A DNA stretch of 64,000 nt. Origin: Aporrectodea caliginosa. Taxonomy: Eukaryota; Annelida; Clitellata; Crassiclitellata; Lumbricidae. The notes beneath the pieces are model-generated. The model worked only from the letters and a program-made list of their open reading frames with translations. It had not been told where the DNA came from and searched no databases. A program made the position numbers and the translations under genes. The stretch lies in the NCBI GenBank assembly GCA_020284085.1, contig JACEVL010000484.1, forward strand, positions 62,001 to 126,000, in the 5' to 3' direction. Of this stretch, positions 47,977-60,806 are shown in pieces. Position 1 is the first letter of the stretch, and every line of letters begins with the position of its first letter.

Positions 47977-48095
47977 ATAATTCAGACCTTTGACATCATG
48001 ACATAAAAGTAAACAGGACTTTATGGGCTGAGCTTTAAACTGACCTCAGACTTTTTATAGGGTTAAGAAAAATAAGGTCAGAGTCTGTGACTGAC

Positions 48096-48273
48096 TTGTT
48101 CATGTGTAATGCGCTTTCTCAGGCGTTCAAGGTACTTCTCATGTTCCTCTTTAGTAAGGATTGTATAACGAAGTAGGATTCTTGCAAATTCCTCTTCTTT
48201 TATCGTCGGCATACCATGAGAAAATTCCAGAAATTCCAGCTCTAGAACCTCTGTTTGGAGGTTGTCCATAAAC
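48096..48273 (-). CDS. MICU3: MICU exon B (downstream copy)
   Basis: 178-bp exon starting with the single base that completes an Arg codon from exon A (AG+G), then FMDNLQTEVLELEF and LLRYT, ending ITHEQ in phase 0. The acceptor is GATAG|G and the donor CAA|GTCAGT. Joining to exon C gives THEQ-GITFADF, which agrees with the family. Upstream sequence in the same frame (48274-48569) is intron and not protein-like. Confidence 0.88.
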
Positions 48274-48714
48274 CTATCATCATTCACATCAGCACCATTA
48301 TTACCAAGAAATTTATAGACAAACATAATATCCAATCTGTCAAATATAAATAACAATATAGCAATCATAATCCTCATTACCAATAGAATTAGAATCATTA
48401 GAATAATAATAATATGGTGTTTGCATCCAAGGCATATGGCATCAAGCAAATTCTGTTGAATTTCCAGAACGTCAGTCCACTCAGAAACAGGGACAGCCTG
48501 TTGTATGTAAACCTGTGGAAAGATTAAAGCCTGATTCAAAATTAAATTCCATCCAGGCATGAGCAGCACAAAACGTTGAGGGAAGAGTTCCCAACAGCTG
48601 GACTAACAACTTAAAAAGAGATCTTTGATTCAGAACAGTTTCAACTCTTGGTTAAACTAGATTACGGTAATTTGAGGAATTTGTTAAATGTTGATAAGTC
48701 TGGAGACCAATGAC

Positions 48715-48776
48715 TGATTCTTCGTCGTCGTCGTCGTCATCTTCATCATCATCATCGTCATCATCATCGACATGCT
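48715..48776. repeat. trinucleotide GAC/GAT-type repeat
   Basis: A run of TCG and TCA triplets, present in both tandem copies (right copy about 55150-55203) with small changes. The minus strand would read as short Met/Asp-type runs, but there is no exon evidence. I regard it as an intronic microsatellite. Confidence 0.7.
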
Positions 48777-49999
48777 CTTCTCAGGAACGTTGCAGTTTCC
48801 ATGACTTTGCCAATCGTCCCGATCCGAGGCTAATCCCCAGGTTGTATGTTCAGTGGATGAAGATTCACCTCCACTGACCGGGTCCATGTGGGTCCATGTG
48901 TGCCTTTCATTATCCTATTAGTCTATCCCAGGTTCTGGGGGGTATGGAAAATGAAGGCTTTGAGCGCCCTGGCCCTACCTGCAATAACATCATGCAAAGT
49001 GTCCAAACATCCAGAGTCCCTAGTTTCAATCACTCTGAGACTGGGATTGGTCCCATACACCTGAAAATTTCTGCATTAGTCACAAGTGCAGTATTTTGGA
49101 AGTCACAAGATTCTTCTCTGACACCAATGTCTGAAGGGCCACTGTCAGTGCCCAAGTCTCAGCAACATAGAGGATCACAGGTGGGACGATGTAAACAGGC
49201 AAATCTTTTGTCCCACCAACTATTTATAATCCAGATTCACTGATTCAGACTGGTTATACAAGGCCAATCAAGAACCACGAATAATTGTGCAAACTCTGCA
49301 ACAAAAATTCGTTCAAGATGAGCGATACTTGGAAAGAAGTGCGCTTATCAGATGAACAAACACAGAATGCAGGAGAAAAATTCCTGAAATATGCAGATTT
49401 AAAATCAGATTAGACAAAGATAGAAAACATGCCACCTAGCAAAAGGGCCATTCCAGAATCGCCGAGGTTTGAGTCAGCGTTATTATTATTATTATTATTA
49501 ATTATATGAGCATTTTTAATTTTTGATGACCCTTAGAGTCTGGACTGTTACAGACTCACTCAGTCATGTGGATAAGCATCAAGGAACATTACTCTTTTCA
49601 GCCCGATTTCTACACATCAAGTTGAGAAATCTACTGCAAGTGGATGCGGATGCCAAGCGGTAGGTTGCCCCAAACAGACTGTTCAGCAACAACAGTGTGT
49701 CTCCTACCATGCATTTACAACATCCTTGCTAATGTAGACTTCTTTTTCAATATATAAATAAAAATATGCATAAAGCGGAATGCTACATATACCCAGGTAC
49801 CATAAATCATTAAGAACTATAAATTTAAGTTTTAAAAGACTCTACAACAACTGTTTTAACAAAACTTTTCATGGCAAATTCAAACAAGTCTGCAGGTTTA
49901 TTGGCCAAGAATGATGAAATAATTATATTGGCTACCAAGAGCCTATTTAAGCTACCTCAAATGACTCATTAATGGCAATGTAGCTCCTTTATTTCAATT

Positions 50000-50185
50000 A
50001 CCTGATTACGGCTTGGGGTACATGGCAATCAAAGATAGTGGGCGCAGAAGTCAGTTGATTCATCAAACAAAGAGTGGGAACAGGAGATTTCAATACTCTG
50101 GAATTTTACTTTGGACATGCCATCGGTTGATGCCTTGTGCATTAGACACCAGCGCAATAGAAGTTGCTAATTACATTACATTATC
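50000..50185. mobile_element. retroelement tail insertion present only in left copy
   Basis: This segment of about 190 bp is absent from the right copy at about 56430. It starts with TGATTACGGCTTG and ends with TTGATGCCTTGTGCATTAGA, motifs also present inverted at 24670-24690 and 25495-25540, next to a LINE 3' end. It is probably a SINE or LINE-tail insertion. Confidence 0.5.
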
Positions 50186-50999
50186 ACAACCTTGTGTATG
50201 ACATCATTAAAATCAGTCATCTTCTGCTACAATGAATAAATTTCAGTTTTTTTAAACTATTTTAAATAGTTCACAGTGTTTTGTTTGCCTCTCCTCAACA
50301 ATCTATATGCATATGCCTTTTCCTGAATCTGGTTTTGTAGAATAGCTCTTCATATTTTGCTTAAAACAATATGTAGTTTAGGGCTCCCTCTATCACCATC
50401 AGAAATAATTTACAAGAACCTTAACAGGTAGTTTTCTGCCACAAAGACGGAACGTCGATACTTGCCCTCTGCGGATGACTCTCGACCAATCCCAGAGCTA
50501 TCTTTTCTTTAAGTGCAGATGTAAACTTTGATATTAAGCTAGTGCATCTGCTCTAGCTCAGGAGCTGTATGATCTGTAAGGTGTCAAATCGGTACCAACA
50601 ACACAATTGTCTAAGGCCAACTCTATGAGGTTCTCTAACTTTACAGTAGTTCCTTTTTGCATCATATTAACACATAAAGCACAACATTTCCAAATAGAAC
50701 TGTACAATGCATCTGGAAATATGAAATATGAAACATAACTCCTTTTATCCTACAGTTTTGCAAATGGGATAAAAATGAGAACATTACACTAAGACTGGTA
50801 AACTTGAGGAATACTAGTTCCTACAAGACTGGGCAGTGAATAATTTGTATACACATGTCATCTACCTGCGTACTAGTTGCTTAGTTTCAACCAGATATGT
50901 GTTTAAATTTGAGTTTGTCATATACATAGTAAAACGATCATGTTACTTGTTATATACTCTATGTCTAGTTTCAGCAATGACTGTATGGTTCTAATCTAA

Positions 51000-52310
51000 T
51001 CTAATCTGAACATTTGTAAAGCGCTTCTCACAGCAGAGCTATTCAAAAGCGCTCTCAGCGTGACAGGCCCGAGAAAAGAGAAAGGTCTTTAAGCAGCAAC
51101 AAGATGCCTGTGAAATCCCCTCCAGAATCCTGCTATGAGTTGCAGGGGAAAGGTCATTCCATATTGAGGGACCCACAACCGCGAAACCAAGTGCTGGGTT
51201 AATGAGGTTCGTGACCGAGGTACGAAAATATCAAGCCGGTCAGCAGAACGAAGAGGGCGAGAAGAACGCGCAGAGAGTCACTTACACATTAAGTCACAGA
51301 GGTACCTAGGAGCCAAACCCTGCTGGGACTTAGTAACTAGGAGCAGGATCTTGTACTTGATTCGAGCTGAGACAGGGAGCCAGTGAAGATCATTAGTCAT
51401 GTAAGTGGAGATGTGAGAGTACCGAGGAAGACGTGCAATAAGTCTGGCTGCTGTGTTTAAAACAGATTGCACAGACGAAAGGCGAACCTTAGGAAGCCCA
51501 ATTAGTACAGAGTTACAATAGTCAATGCGTGAGGAGACAAAGGCATGAAACACTTTGGAGGACACCGATCTTCTAACGGCTCTAAGTCACCTCAGTTGGT
51601 AGTAACAAGAGCGGGTCAGGAGAGATAGGTGTTCAGTAAAGGTCAAAGAGCTATAAAGTGTGACACCCAGGTCACGAACACTGGAGGAAAAGGCGAACCA
51701 TGCACAAGAGCTTGGACATCATCAGCATAGAGATGTCCCTTAGCCTGATGTTTAGCCAGGACAGAGGGAATGTCCGCAGTAAAGAGAATATATAAGTGAG
51801 GAACTAAAACCGACCCCTGTGGACACCTAAGTTAACCCTAACCCAGGGTGTTCTAGTGTTTCCGAGGACCACCACATGAGTACGACAATAATAATAATAA
51901 TAGTATGATCAGTAAGGTAAGATTTAAACCAAAGAAAGGGTGTGCCACATAGGCCAAACGAGAGGTGTAGACTGTAGACGCTGCAGAAGGAGCTCGTGGT
52001 CTACCATATCAAAAGCCGCGGAGGCATTAAAGAGTACAAGAAGAGACAGCTGAGATCTATCAATAGCCGTGTATATATCAGACAGGACTGACAGGAGGAC
52101 AGTTTCTGTGGAGTGGTGTCCTCTAAAGCCAGACTGAGTGGGAGGCAAAAGCCCTGATTGCTCCAAGTAAGGAACAAATTGGACTGCAACAAGTCTCTCA
52201 AGAGTTTTGGATAGATAAGTCAGGTTAGAAATGGGCCGATAGTTTTGGCAAACATTAAGGTCAAGGTTAAATACAATAAAGTTGATACAATAAAGCCACC
52301 ATGGCAGCAC
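51000..52310 (-). mobile_element. L2-like LINE, 5' truncated (left tandem copy)
   Basis: The minus strand gives NYRPISNLTYLSKTLERLVA, LLPPTQSGFRGHHSTETVLL, LSLLVLFNASAAFDMVDHEL, FVSSRIDYCNSVLIGLPKVR and YMTNDLHWLPVSARIKYKIL in broken frames. It ends with AAGCGCTTTACAAATG and ATTAG repeats. Its counterpart is at 59250-60570, so it predates the duplication or allele split. Confidence 0.87.
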
Positions 52311-52678
52311 AAACCAGTTATGTTATCAACTACAAACTGTTTACCCACCCTAACTAAGAGATACTGACAATGCTGCAGTGCAGTCAATAAGTGCACAACA
52401 ACAAATATTTAGAATTTATCCTGTAAATGCTAAAACTACCGCCTTAGCTGTATGCAGTTGGCCTAATGCCAACTTAAGTAGAGATTGCAATGCTACATAC
52501 ACCTCATAAATTCTGGAAAGCTGTACCAAATACTGTATAATTAATTACAAACTACATAGCAAAAGTGGAGTATGCACTCCTTGCTGATTAAGATCCTACA
52601 AATGAAAAGATTCGCAAGTTTTCTGTACAGTTTGTGTAGAAACTATTTTATTGAATAGACTCACACAGACTACATTAC

Positions 52679-52779
52679 CTGTGAAAGTCCTCATAGTTTA
52701 AGACGTCATTTCCCTTACGACCAAAAAAGTGAACAGTCAAAGTTGTATCATTCAATGGCAACTCTCCATTTCTTCCACG
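52679..52779 (-). CDS. MICU3: MICU exon A (downstream copy)
   Basis: 101-bp exon with the same borders and protein as A'. The acceptor is GTGTAG and the donor AG|GTAATG. Because B' ends in phase 0 and this exon begins in phase 0, a B'-to-A splice would keep the frame and give a protein with the roughly 93-residue A+B block twice. Exon choice between A and A' is equally possible. The protein is short but distinctive (TTLTVHFFGRKGND). Confidence 0.82.
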
Positions 52780-52956
52780 CTACACCAAAGAAAAATAATA
52801 CACTCAAACTTAACAAACACATCACAGGTAACAATTAAATGTTTCTAGCATGAAGTTTCCAAGAATTACCATGAATCCAGAGATATTTTCATTAACAAGA
52901 ACTAGAATAACAATGAAAAGTAATTCCAGAACTAAAACTTAAAAATTTACTTACAA

Positions 52957-53329
52957 CAGGGGTGTCAAAGAGCCAGTCCGCAGGCCATTTCTTGCCCGCT
53001 GACGATGTCTTTCTGGCCCACACAGAGCCTTATCTAAAGACTACACAATATGCGAATAAAAGTTCTGATTTGACATTTTTAAGGCTTCATGAGTTGTGAT
53101 GTTCCATATTGAAGATCAAAATTAAGATTTTTTAAGCCTAATTTTACTGTTTGTATGCTAAAAATGCACCATTTATGATTTAGTTTTGCAAAAATCTTCT
53201 GGAGACAGGCTCACCAAGCCTCTCCAAAATCTCAACCCCCATTTTCCTCAGGCGCCTTCGGCACCCTGGTCCGCCACTTGCTGGAAAATGTTGCCACTGG
53301 CCGCCATTAAGAAAGGTTTGACACCCCTG
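52957..53329. mobile_element. hAT MITE (CAGGGGTGTCAAA ends), left tandem copy
   Basis: CAGGGGTGTCAAAG and the inverse TTTGACACCCCTG end a 373-bp element flanked by ACTTACAA and ACTTACAC (7 of 8). Inside are GGCCCAC and CCGCAGGCC motifs, as in common hAT-derived MITEs. It lies 180 bp upstream of exon A on the gene strand. Confidence 0.85.
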
Positions 53330-53504
53330 ACTTACACAATTATCATGGCTGCATAAGTAGCCAGTACATAAACCTGTTAAAAAATTCAAGCCATCATTTT
53401 TGTGTTCAACAGGTCTTCCACGATTTGTCTTAACATCTAGTTTTTCCTATAACCCTTGAACTCAGAAAACAATAACATCCCAAAACTTTTCTATTGAACT
53501 TGGC

Positions 53505-54355
53505 ATCTAATCTAATCTATAGCACTTTTATCATAATGTTCAAAACATCTGTCAATGGTCACTAAGAGTTTAATCACAGTCAAAACTCACAATTCATTGG
53601 AAAAGCCAGGAGGTCGAAATCCAACAGATCAGAGAAACCAGAAGCCAGCTATGGTGCATATTCAAGTAGAAAGAGACGAGTCTCAAGGATTGAAAGAATG
53701 AACTGATTTGAGCAGCAAATTCTAGAGCCTCGGATTAGTTACCGAGAAAGCTCAAGAGCCCCAGACTGTTCAGGTGCAGGGCACGTCAACAGTCACAGCA
53801 GAATCAATTGATCAATGGCTATTTGTATGAAGAGTGAGCACAGAACAGACTTGGTTAAACTGTAGTACTCTCTCAACAAAAAGGCAGATTTTGAAATGGG
53901 TTCTTTGTTAAATGGGCAGCCAGTGCAATAAATGCAATATGGGCATAATATTTGGGGGTCTTTGCTATGGCCCTGGCAAGAGAGTCTTCATCCAATTGTA
54001 ATTTATGCAGATTTCCCTAAATCATACCAGTGAGAACTGAGTTACATTAGTCTAGTCTACTGGAAACCAAAGCATTAGAAAATGGAATTACGATAGTATG
54101 AAGTAAACGACAAGATCTGATTTTATGAATCTCCCATATGTGAAATTTAGCTGATCTGCATAAAGCCATGATATGGTCAGAAAATGAAATGGTGGAGTCA
54201 AACATCGCACCAAAACTGTGTGTCCAATCAGCGCGACTGAACAGAACAACTGAACAGATGAAAGCCAATCAAATTCACAAGTTGTTGGCTTGTTGCCAGA
54301 AGAAGAAATTCAGTTTTAGAAGGACACAGAAGTTTATTCCTAGCCATCTACGACT
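53505..54355 (-). mobile_element. LINE fragment (left tandem copy)
   Basis: The 3' tail ends with ATTAGATTAGAT next to ATAGCAC (53508-53525). Coding remnants on the minus strand include FGAMFDSTISFSDHIMALCR and SNALVSSRLD, the post-RT block. It contains a single diverged copy of the 55-bp minisatellite unit at about 54285-54335. The right copy of this LINE starts at about 63635. Confidence 0.68.
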
Positions 54356-54526
54356 GAACATAGCCCAAAAAAAAACAATTAAAAAAAAAAAACCCCAAAA
54401 CCCAAAATAATTCAGACCTTTGACATCATTACATAAAAGTAAACAGGACTTTATGGGCTGGGCTTTAAACTGACCTCAGACTTTTTTATAGGGTTAAGAA
54501 TAATAAGGTCAGAGTCTGTGACTGAC

Positions 54527-54704
54527 TTGTTCATGTGTAATGCGCTTTCTCAGGCGTTCAAGGTACTTCTCATGTTCCTCTTTAGTAAGGATTGTATAAC
54601 GAAGTAGGATTCTTGCAAATTCCTCTTCTTTTATCGTCGGCATACCATGAGAAAATTCCAGAAATTCCAGCTCTAGAACCTCTGTTTGGAGGTTGTCCAT
54701 AAAC
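54527..54704 (-). CDS. MICU3: MICU exon B' (upstream copy of duplicated exon)
   Basis: 178-bp exon, phase 2 in and phase 0 out. It encodes FMDNLQTEVLELEF, then FSHGMPTIKEEEFARILLRYT, and ends RKRITHEQ before a GTCAGT donor. This is the central helical lobe of MICU2/3 proteins, between the two canonical EF-hands. Its protein is identical to that of exon B 6431 bp away. The open frame continues upstream of the AG acceptor, but that part has no family resemblance and is intron. Confidence 0.85.
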
Positions 54705-55911
54705 CTATCATCATTCACATCAGCACCATTATTACCAAGAAATTTATAGACAAACATAATATCCAATCTGTCAAATATAAATAACAATACAGCAATCATA
54801 ATCCTCATTACCAATAGAATTAGAATCATTAGAATAATAATAATATGGTGTTTGCATCCAAGGCACATGGCATCAAGCAAATTCTGTTGAATTTCCAGAA
54901 TGTCAGTCCACTCAGAAACAGGGACAGCCTGTTGTATGTAAACCTGTGGAAAGATTAAAGCCTGATTCAAAATTAAATTCCATCCAGGCATGAGCAGCAC
55001 AAAATGTTGAGGGAAGAGTTCCCAACAGCTGGACTAACAACTTAAAAAGAGATCTTTGATTCGGAACAGTTTCAACTCTTGGTTAAACCAGATTACGGTA
55101 ATTTGAGGAATTTGTTAAATGTTGATAAGTCTGGAGACCAATGACTGATTCTTCGTCGTCATCGTCATCATCTTCATCATCATCATCGTCATCATCATCG
55201 ACATGCTCTTCTCAGGAATGTTGCAGTTTCCATGACTTTGCCAATCGTCCCGATCCGAGGCTAATCCCCAGGTTGTATGTTCAGTGGATGAAGATTCACC
55301 TCCACTGACCGGGTCCATGTGGGTCCATGTGTGCCTTTCGTTATCCTATTAGTCTATCCTAGGTTCTGGGGGGTATGGAAAATGAAGGCTTTGAGCGCCC
55401 TGGGCCTACCTGCAATAACATCATGCAAAGTGTCCAAACATCCAGAGTCCCTAGTTTCAATCACTCTGAGACTGGGATTGGTCCCATACACCTGACAATT
55501 TCTGCATTAGTCACAAGTGCAGTATTTTGGAAGTCACAAGATTCTTCTCTGACACCAATGTCTGAAGGGCCACTGTCAGTGCCCAAGTCTCAGCAACATA
55601 AAGGATCACAGGTGGGACGATGTAAACAGGCAAATCTTTTGTCCCACCAACTATTTATAATCCAGATTCCCTGATTCAGACTGGTTATACAAGGCCAATC
55701 AAGAACCATGAATAACTGTGCAAACTCTGCAACAAAAATTCGTTCAAGATGAGCGATACTTGGAAAGAAGTGCGCTTATCAGGTGAACAAACACAGAATG
55801 CAGGAGAAAAATTCCTGAAAAATGCAGATTTAAAATCAGATTAGACAAAGATAGAAAACATGCCACCTAGCAAAAGGGCCATTCCAGAATCGCCGAGGCT
55901 TGAGTCAGCGT

Positions 55912-55942
<31 letters not shown>

Positions 55943-56554
55943 ATGAGCATTTTTAATTTTTGATGACCCTTAGAGTCTGGGCTGTTACAGACTCACTCAG
56001 TCATGTGGATAAGCATCAAGGAACATTACTCTTTTCAGCCCGATTTCTACATCAAGTTGAGAAATCTACTGCAAGTGGATGCGGATGCCAAGCGGTAGGT
56101 TGCTCCAAACAGACTGTTCAGCAACAACAGTGTGTCTCCTACCATGCATTTACAGCATCCTTGCTAATGTAGACTTCTTTTTCAATATATAAATAAAAAT
56201 ATGCATAAAGCGGAATGCTACATATACCCAGGTACCATAAATCATTAAGAACTATAAATTTAAGTTTTAAAAGACACTACAACAACTGTTCTAACAAAAC
56301 TTTTCATGGCAAATTCAAACAAGTCTGCAGGTTTATTGGCCAAGAATGATGAAATAATGATATTGGCTACCAAGAGCCTATTTAAGCTACCTCAAATGAC
56401 TCATTAATGGCAATGTAGCTCCTTTATCACAACCTTGTGTATGACATCATTAAAATCAGTCATCTTCTGCTACAATGAATAAATTTCATTTTTTTAAACT
56501 ATTTTAAATAGTTCACAGTGTTTTGTTTGCCTCTCCTCAACAATCTATATGCAT

Positions 56555-58559
56555 TAGGGTGCTCCAAAATGTAATGTATTTCCCGAAAGTTCCAAAAAGT
56601 ATTGCTCCAAGGCGATTTTCCCATTCCATTTATCACTTTTTTCAACTGCTATGCCAATTTTCAGACCAATTGAAAGAGGTTAAGCCTTGCCCCCGGCACA
56701 AAAATGTTAGAATATGTGAAAATATGGGAATTTGCTTAAAATCGGCAATATCATGGAGGAAAAATGTAATTATTTTCATGATGATTAACTTCTTTGTGAA
56801 CTATTGTGTGCAGAGGTGTAGTATTGGTACTCTCGACTACAAGTGCAAACTCTGAGTACAGTCAGTACTTGAACTTGTATTTGGAGACCTAAGTACTTGA
56901 GACCTGATACTTAGACATTACAAATGACATTTCTACAGGGACTCGGATAATTTACCAGTAAGCTTTGTCTTTCCTTTAAGTCATTAATTCTTACGTTCTG
57001 GATATTGAATATTCTGGCAGTTATGTATGGACTGCATCTTGATCAGAATTTCTTCCGGTTGTCTTGCTAAAATAGAGGCCACGGACGGTGATGGTCATGC
57101 TAACAATAAAACAATAAAAAATACTTAATATTCCTAGAGCTGTTAAGTTTGGTTAAATGAATTATGATAATTTCACTCTCAAGGGAAATGCTACTTCTGC
57201 TAAGTGCAAGTTTGTAGTGAGAAAACTATAATTCAGAAAACAGCTGGCACAACATCAAACTTTGTTAAACACTCTGCATACGGAGAGGTGAGCAGTGAGT
57301 AACAAACCATTTGAACTCTATCGAGTAATGCAAATGTAAGTCGTCGAACTTTCTCAGCACCATACGAAAGCTGCGATAAGGAAACCAGCTCATAGTCGAA
57401 ATGGTGCATTTTATGAATTGTATTAGAGTAAGAAACCATTGAACCTACGGCTTATACATGGAATTCATGTGTGAATGGCGCTCACTTATGAAAATTGTGA
57501 GTTTTCTATGTTCCTCTGTGTTCTATGTTCCTCTCGAAAAAGTCTTCCGCTGTGTGGAAGGGAAACATTGTCATCTGTATCAAAACGAAGCGCTTAGTTA
57601 GGCCACTTCAGGTAGTCATTTGCGAATCATTTTTCTGTTTTACGTAAAACGCTAATTAAGGCATTTTTCTTTGTGTTGCTCAAATTGTCAAAGACTGCCT
57701 ACAACTAGTATGTTCTTATTTAATGTGTGCAGATATGATTATATCTTATGTGAATGAGACACATGCTTTTTTGGGGCCCACATCAAGTTTCTTTGGCAGG
57801 GGTGAAGCAGGTGCAACACAAACGTCTCATTATGGCACGATAATCACAGATACGGTTGCATCAACCGAAACTGCAGACCTCATGTATCAAAAGTCTAAGC
57901 TATTTGGTCACTACTGTACACGATCTTCTGTGAAACTGAGCACCTTATCATCACAAGATTGAATATCAGAGGCCATGATGACTTTGATGAAATTGATTGT
58001 TTGGACGTTTGGAATGCAGCAAAACTGTTGACAAACCAGCATTTGGAGTTGTTGTGAGTGTGCCTGCATCTAGCGCTCCGGTTGAAAGTGTGTTTAGTTT
58101 AATATTAAAACAGTTTCGATTGAATCTGAGTGACAAGATGCTCACATCCATTATATTTCTAAAAAAGCAAAATTAAAATTAGTGTATGTGGCAATACACC
58201 ATTGCTTTGTCAAGGAAGTAAATCCTTGTTCTTGCAGTAGCCATGTGTACTTGTACTTGATACTTAAGTATTTGTACAGGTACTTAAGACCTCAGTACTT
58301 GTATTTGTACTTGCAACCTTTCATGTTCCGGTCAAAAAATATGAAACATATTAGTTTTTCATATATACTTAAATACTGGTAATTTGTGTTTTCAACCGAA
58401 AAATCGCGAATATTGTTAAAACTTCATTGTGCTGAGGCAGAGGCTTAGCCTTAATGTAAAAGCCTAAAATTTGGATTTTTAGACTCATCTGCATGAGACG
58501 CATGGGAAAATGTCCGTGGAGCCAAGATATTTCAACTTTTATTTTTCTGGAGCACCCTA
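56555..58559 (+). mobile_element. hAT DNA transposon, 2005 bp, with 8-bp TSD
   Basis: Terminal inverted repeats TAGGGTGCTCC / GGAGCACCCTA are flanked by a perfect 8-bp target duplication ATATGCAT (56547-56554 and 58560-58567). The left copy of the tandem duplication has the unoccupied site at 50305-50312. TIR sequence, TSD length and an internal hAT C-terminal domain agree. The coding region is decayed, so it is probably not autonomous. Confidence 0.93.
57723..58176 (+). pseudogene. hAT transposase remnant (C-terminal dimerisation domain)
   Basis: The frame starting at 58045 reads GVVVSVPASSAPVESVFSLI and then LNLSDKMLTSIIFLKK before TAA at 58174. This is the hATC dimerisation motif (P-A-S-S-A-P-V-E-x-V-F, then R-x-x-L-S-D). 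An upstream open stretch (57723-57962, 79 codons) resembles a decayed middle segment in a different frame, so at least one frameshift is present. The catalytic region is not recognisable. Confidence 0.8.
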
Positions 58560-59249
58560 ATATGCATATGCCTTTTCCTGAATCTGGTTTTGTAGAATAG
58601 CTCTTCATATTTTGCTTAAAACAATATGTAGTTTAGGGCTCCCTCTATCACCATCAGAAATAATTTACAAGAACCTTAACAGGTAGTTTTCTACCACAAA
58701 GACGGAACGTAGATACTTGCCCTCTGCGGATGACTCTCGACCAATCCCAGAGCTATCATTTCTTTAAGTTTAAGTGCAGATGTAAACTTTGATATTAAGC
58801 TAGTGCATCTGCTCTAGCTCAGGAGCTGTATGATCTGTAAGGTGTCAAATCGGTACCAACAACACAATTGTCTACGGCCAACTCTATGAGGTCCTCTAAC
58901 TATACAGTAGTTCCTTTTTGCATCATATTAACACATAAAGCACAACATTTCCAAATAGAACTGTACAGTGCATCTGGAAATATGAAATATGAAACATAAC
59001 TCCTTTTATCCCAGTTTTGCAATTGGGATAAAAATGAGAACATTACACTAAGACTGGTAAACTTGAGGAATACTAGTTCCTACAAGACTGGGCAGTTAAT
59101 AATTTGTATACACATGAGTCTACCTTTGTACTAGTTGCTTAGTTTCAACCAGATATGTGTTTAAATTTGAGTTTGTCATATACAGAGTAAAACTCTGTTA
59201 CTGGTTAAATACTCTATGTCTAGTTTCAGCAATGACTGTATGGGTTCTA

Positions 59250-60570
59250 ATCTAATCTAATCTGAACATTTGTAAAGCGCTTCTCACAGCAGAGCTATTC
59301 AGAAGCGCTCTCAGCGTGACAGGCCCGAGAAAAGAGAAAGGTCTTTAAGCAGCAACGAGATGCCTGTGAAATCCCCTCCAGAATCCTGCTATGAGTTGCA
59401 GGGGAAAGGTCATTCCATATTGAGGGACCCACAACCGCGAAACCCGGTGCTGGGTTAATGAGGTTCGTGACCGAGGTACGAAAATATCAAGCTGGTCAGC
59501 AGAACGAAGAGGGCAAGAAGAACGCGCAGAGAGTCGCTTACACATTAAGTCACAGAGGTACCTAGGAGCCAAACCCTGCTGGGACTTAGTAACTAGGAGC
59601 AGGATCTTGTACTTGATTCGAGCCGAGACAGGGGAGCCAGTGAAGATCATTAGTCATGTATGTGGAGATGTGAGAGTACCGAGGAAGACGTGCAATAAGT
59701 CTGGCTGCTGTGTTTAAAACAGATTGCACAGACGAAAGGCGAACCTTAGGAAGCCCAATTAGTACAGAGTTACAATAGTCAATGCGTGAGGAGACAAAGG
59801 CATGAAACACTTTGAGGACACCGATCTTCTAACGGCTCTAAGTCGCCTCAGTTGGTAGTAACAAGAGCGGGTCAGGAGAGATAGGTGTTCAGTAAAGGTC
59901 AAAGAGCTATAAAGTGTGACACCCAGGTCACGAACACTGGAGGAAAAGGCGAACCATGCACAAGAGCTTGGACATCATCAGCATAGAGATGTCCCTTAGC
60001 CTGATGTTTAGCCAGGACAGAGGGAATGTCCCCAGTAAAGAGAATATATAAGTGAGGAACTAAAACCGACCCCTGTGGACACCTAAGTCAACCCTAACCC
60101 AGAGTGTTCTAGTGTTTCCGAGGACCACCATATGAGTACGACAATAATAATAATAATAGTATGATCAGTAAGGTAAGATTTAAACCAAAGAAAGGGTGTG
60201 CCACATAGGCCAAATGAGAGGTGTAGACTGTAGACGCTGCAGAAGGAGCTCGTGGTCTACCATATCAAAAGCCGCAGAGGCATTAAAGAGTACAAGAAGA
60301 GACAGCTGAGATCTATCAATAGCCGTGTCTATATCAGACAGGAGTGACAGGAGGACAGTTTCTGTGGAGTGGTGTCCTCTAAAGCCAGACTGAGTGGGAG
60401 GCAAAAGCCCTGATTGCTCCAAGTAAGGAACAAATTGGGGTGCAACAAGTCTCTCAAGAGTTTTGGATAGATAAGTCAGGTTAGAAATAGGCCGATAGTT
60501 TTGGCAAACATTAAGGTCAAGGTTAAATACAATAAAGTTGATACAATAAAGCCACCATGGCAGCACAAAC
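59250..60570 (-). mobile_element. L2-like LINE, 5' truncated (right tandem copy)
   Basis: Near-identical to 51000-52310, with small frame differences (for example an extra G near 59633 and a missing GAG near 59815). It carries the same RT and LHWLP blocks. Confidence 0.87.
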
Positions 60571-60806
60571 CAGTTATGTTATCAAGTAACTAACTACAAA
60601 CTGTTTACGCACCATAACTAAGAGATACTGACAATGCTGCAGTGCAGTCAATAAGTGCACAACAACAAATATTTAGAATTTATCCTGTAAATGCTAAAAC
60701 CGCAGCCTTAGCTGTATGCAGTTGGCCTAATGCCAACTTAAGTAGAGATTGCAATGCTACATAAACCCCATAAATTCTGGAAAGCTGTACCAAATACTGT
60801 ATAATT

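Larger units (their letters stand above)
48274..50999. other. MICU intron B/A, left tandem copy
   Basis: Besides the triplet repeat and the roughly 190-bp insertion there is an (ATT)n run at 49481-49500 (longer in the right copy). No further exon is recognised. Open frames here are repeated in the right copy with scattered changes but show no family motif. Confidence 0.5.
47977..54406. repeat. 6.43-kb tandem duplication, left copy
   Basis: It carries MICU exons A and B, a LINE fragment (51000-52310), a hAT MITE (52957-53329) and a second LINE fragment (53505-54355). The left border is where similarity to 54407 begins (ATAATTCAGACC). The right end runs into an A/C-rich stretch (54366-54402) at the junction. 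It contains the empty sites of the two insertions found in the right copy, and has an extra segment of about 190 bp (roughly 50000-50185). Confidence 0.9.

Noticed and set aside
48274..48569. Upstream extension of the exon B frame as coding
   Set aside because: The family similarity starts exactly at the AG acceptor. The extension is rich in I/L/M and is unlike any MICU segment. Its repeat at 54705-55000 reflects the duplication only.
48684..48887. Met/Asp-rich short protein from the GAC/GAT repeat
   Set aside because: Low-complexity triplet repeat without splice or family support; length and composition drift between the two copies.
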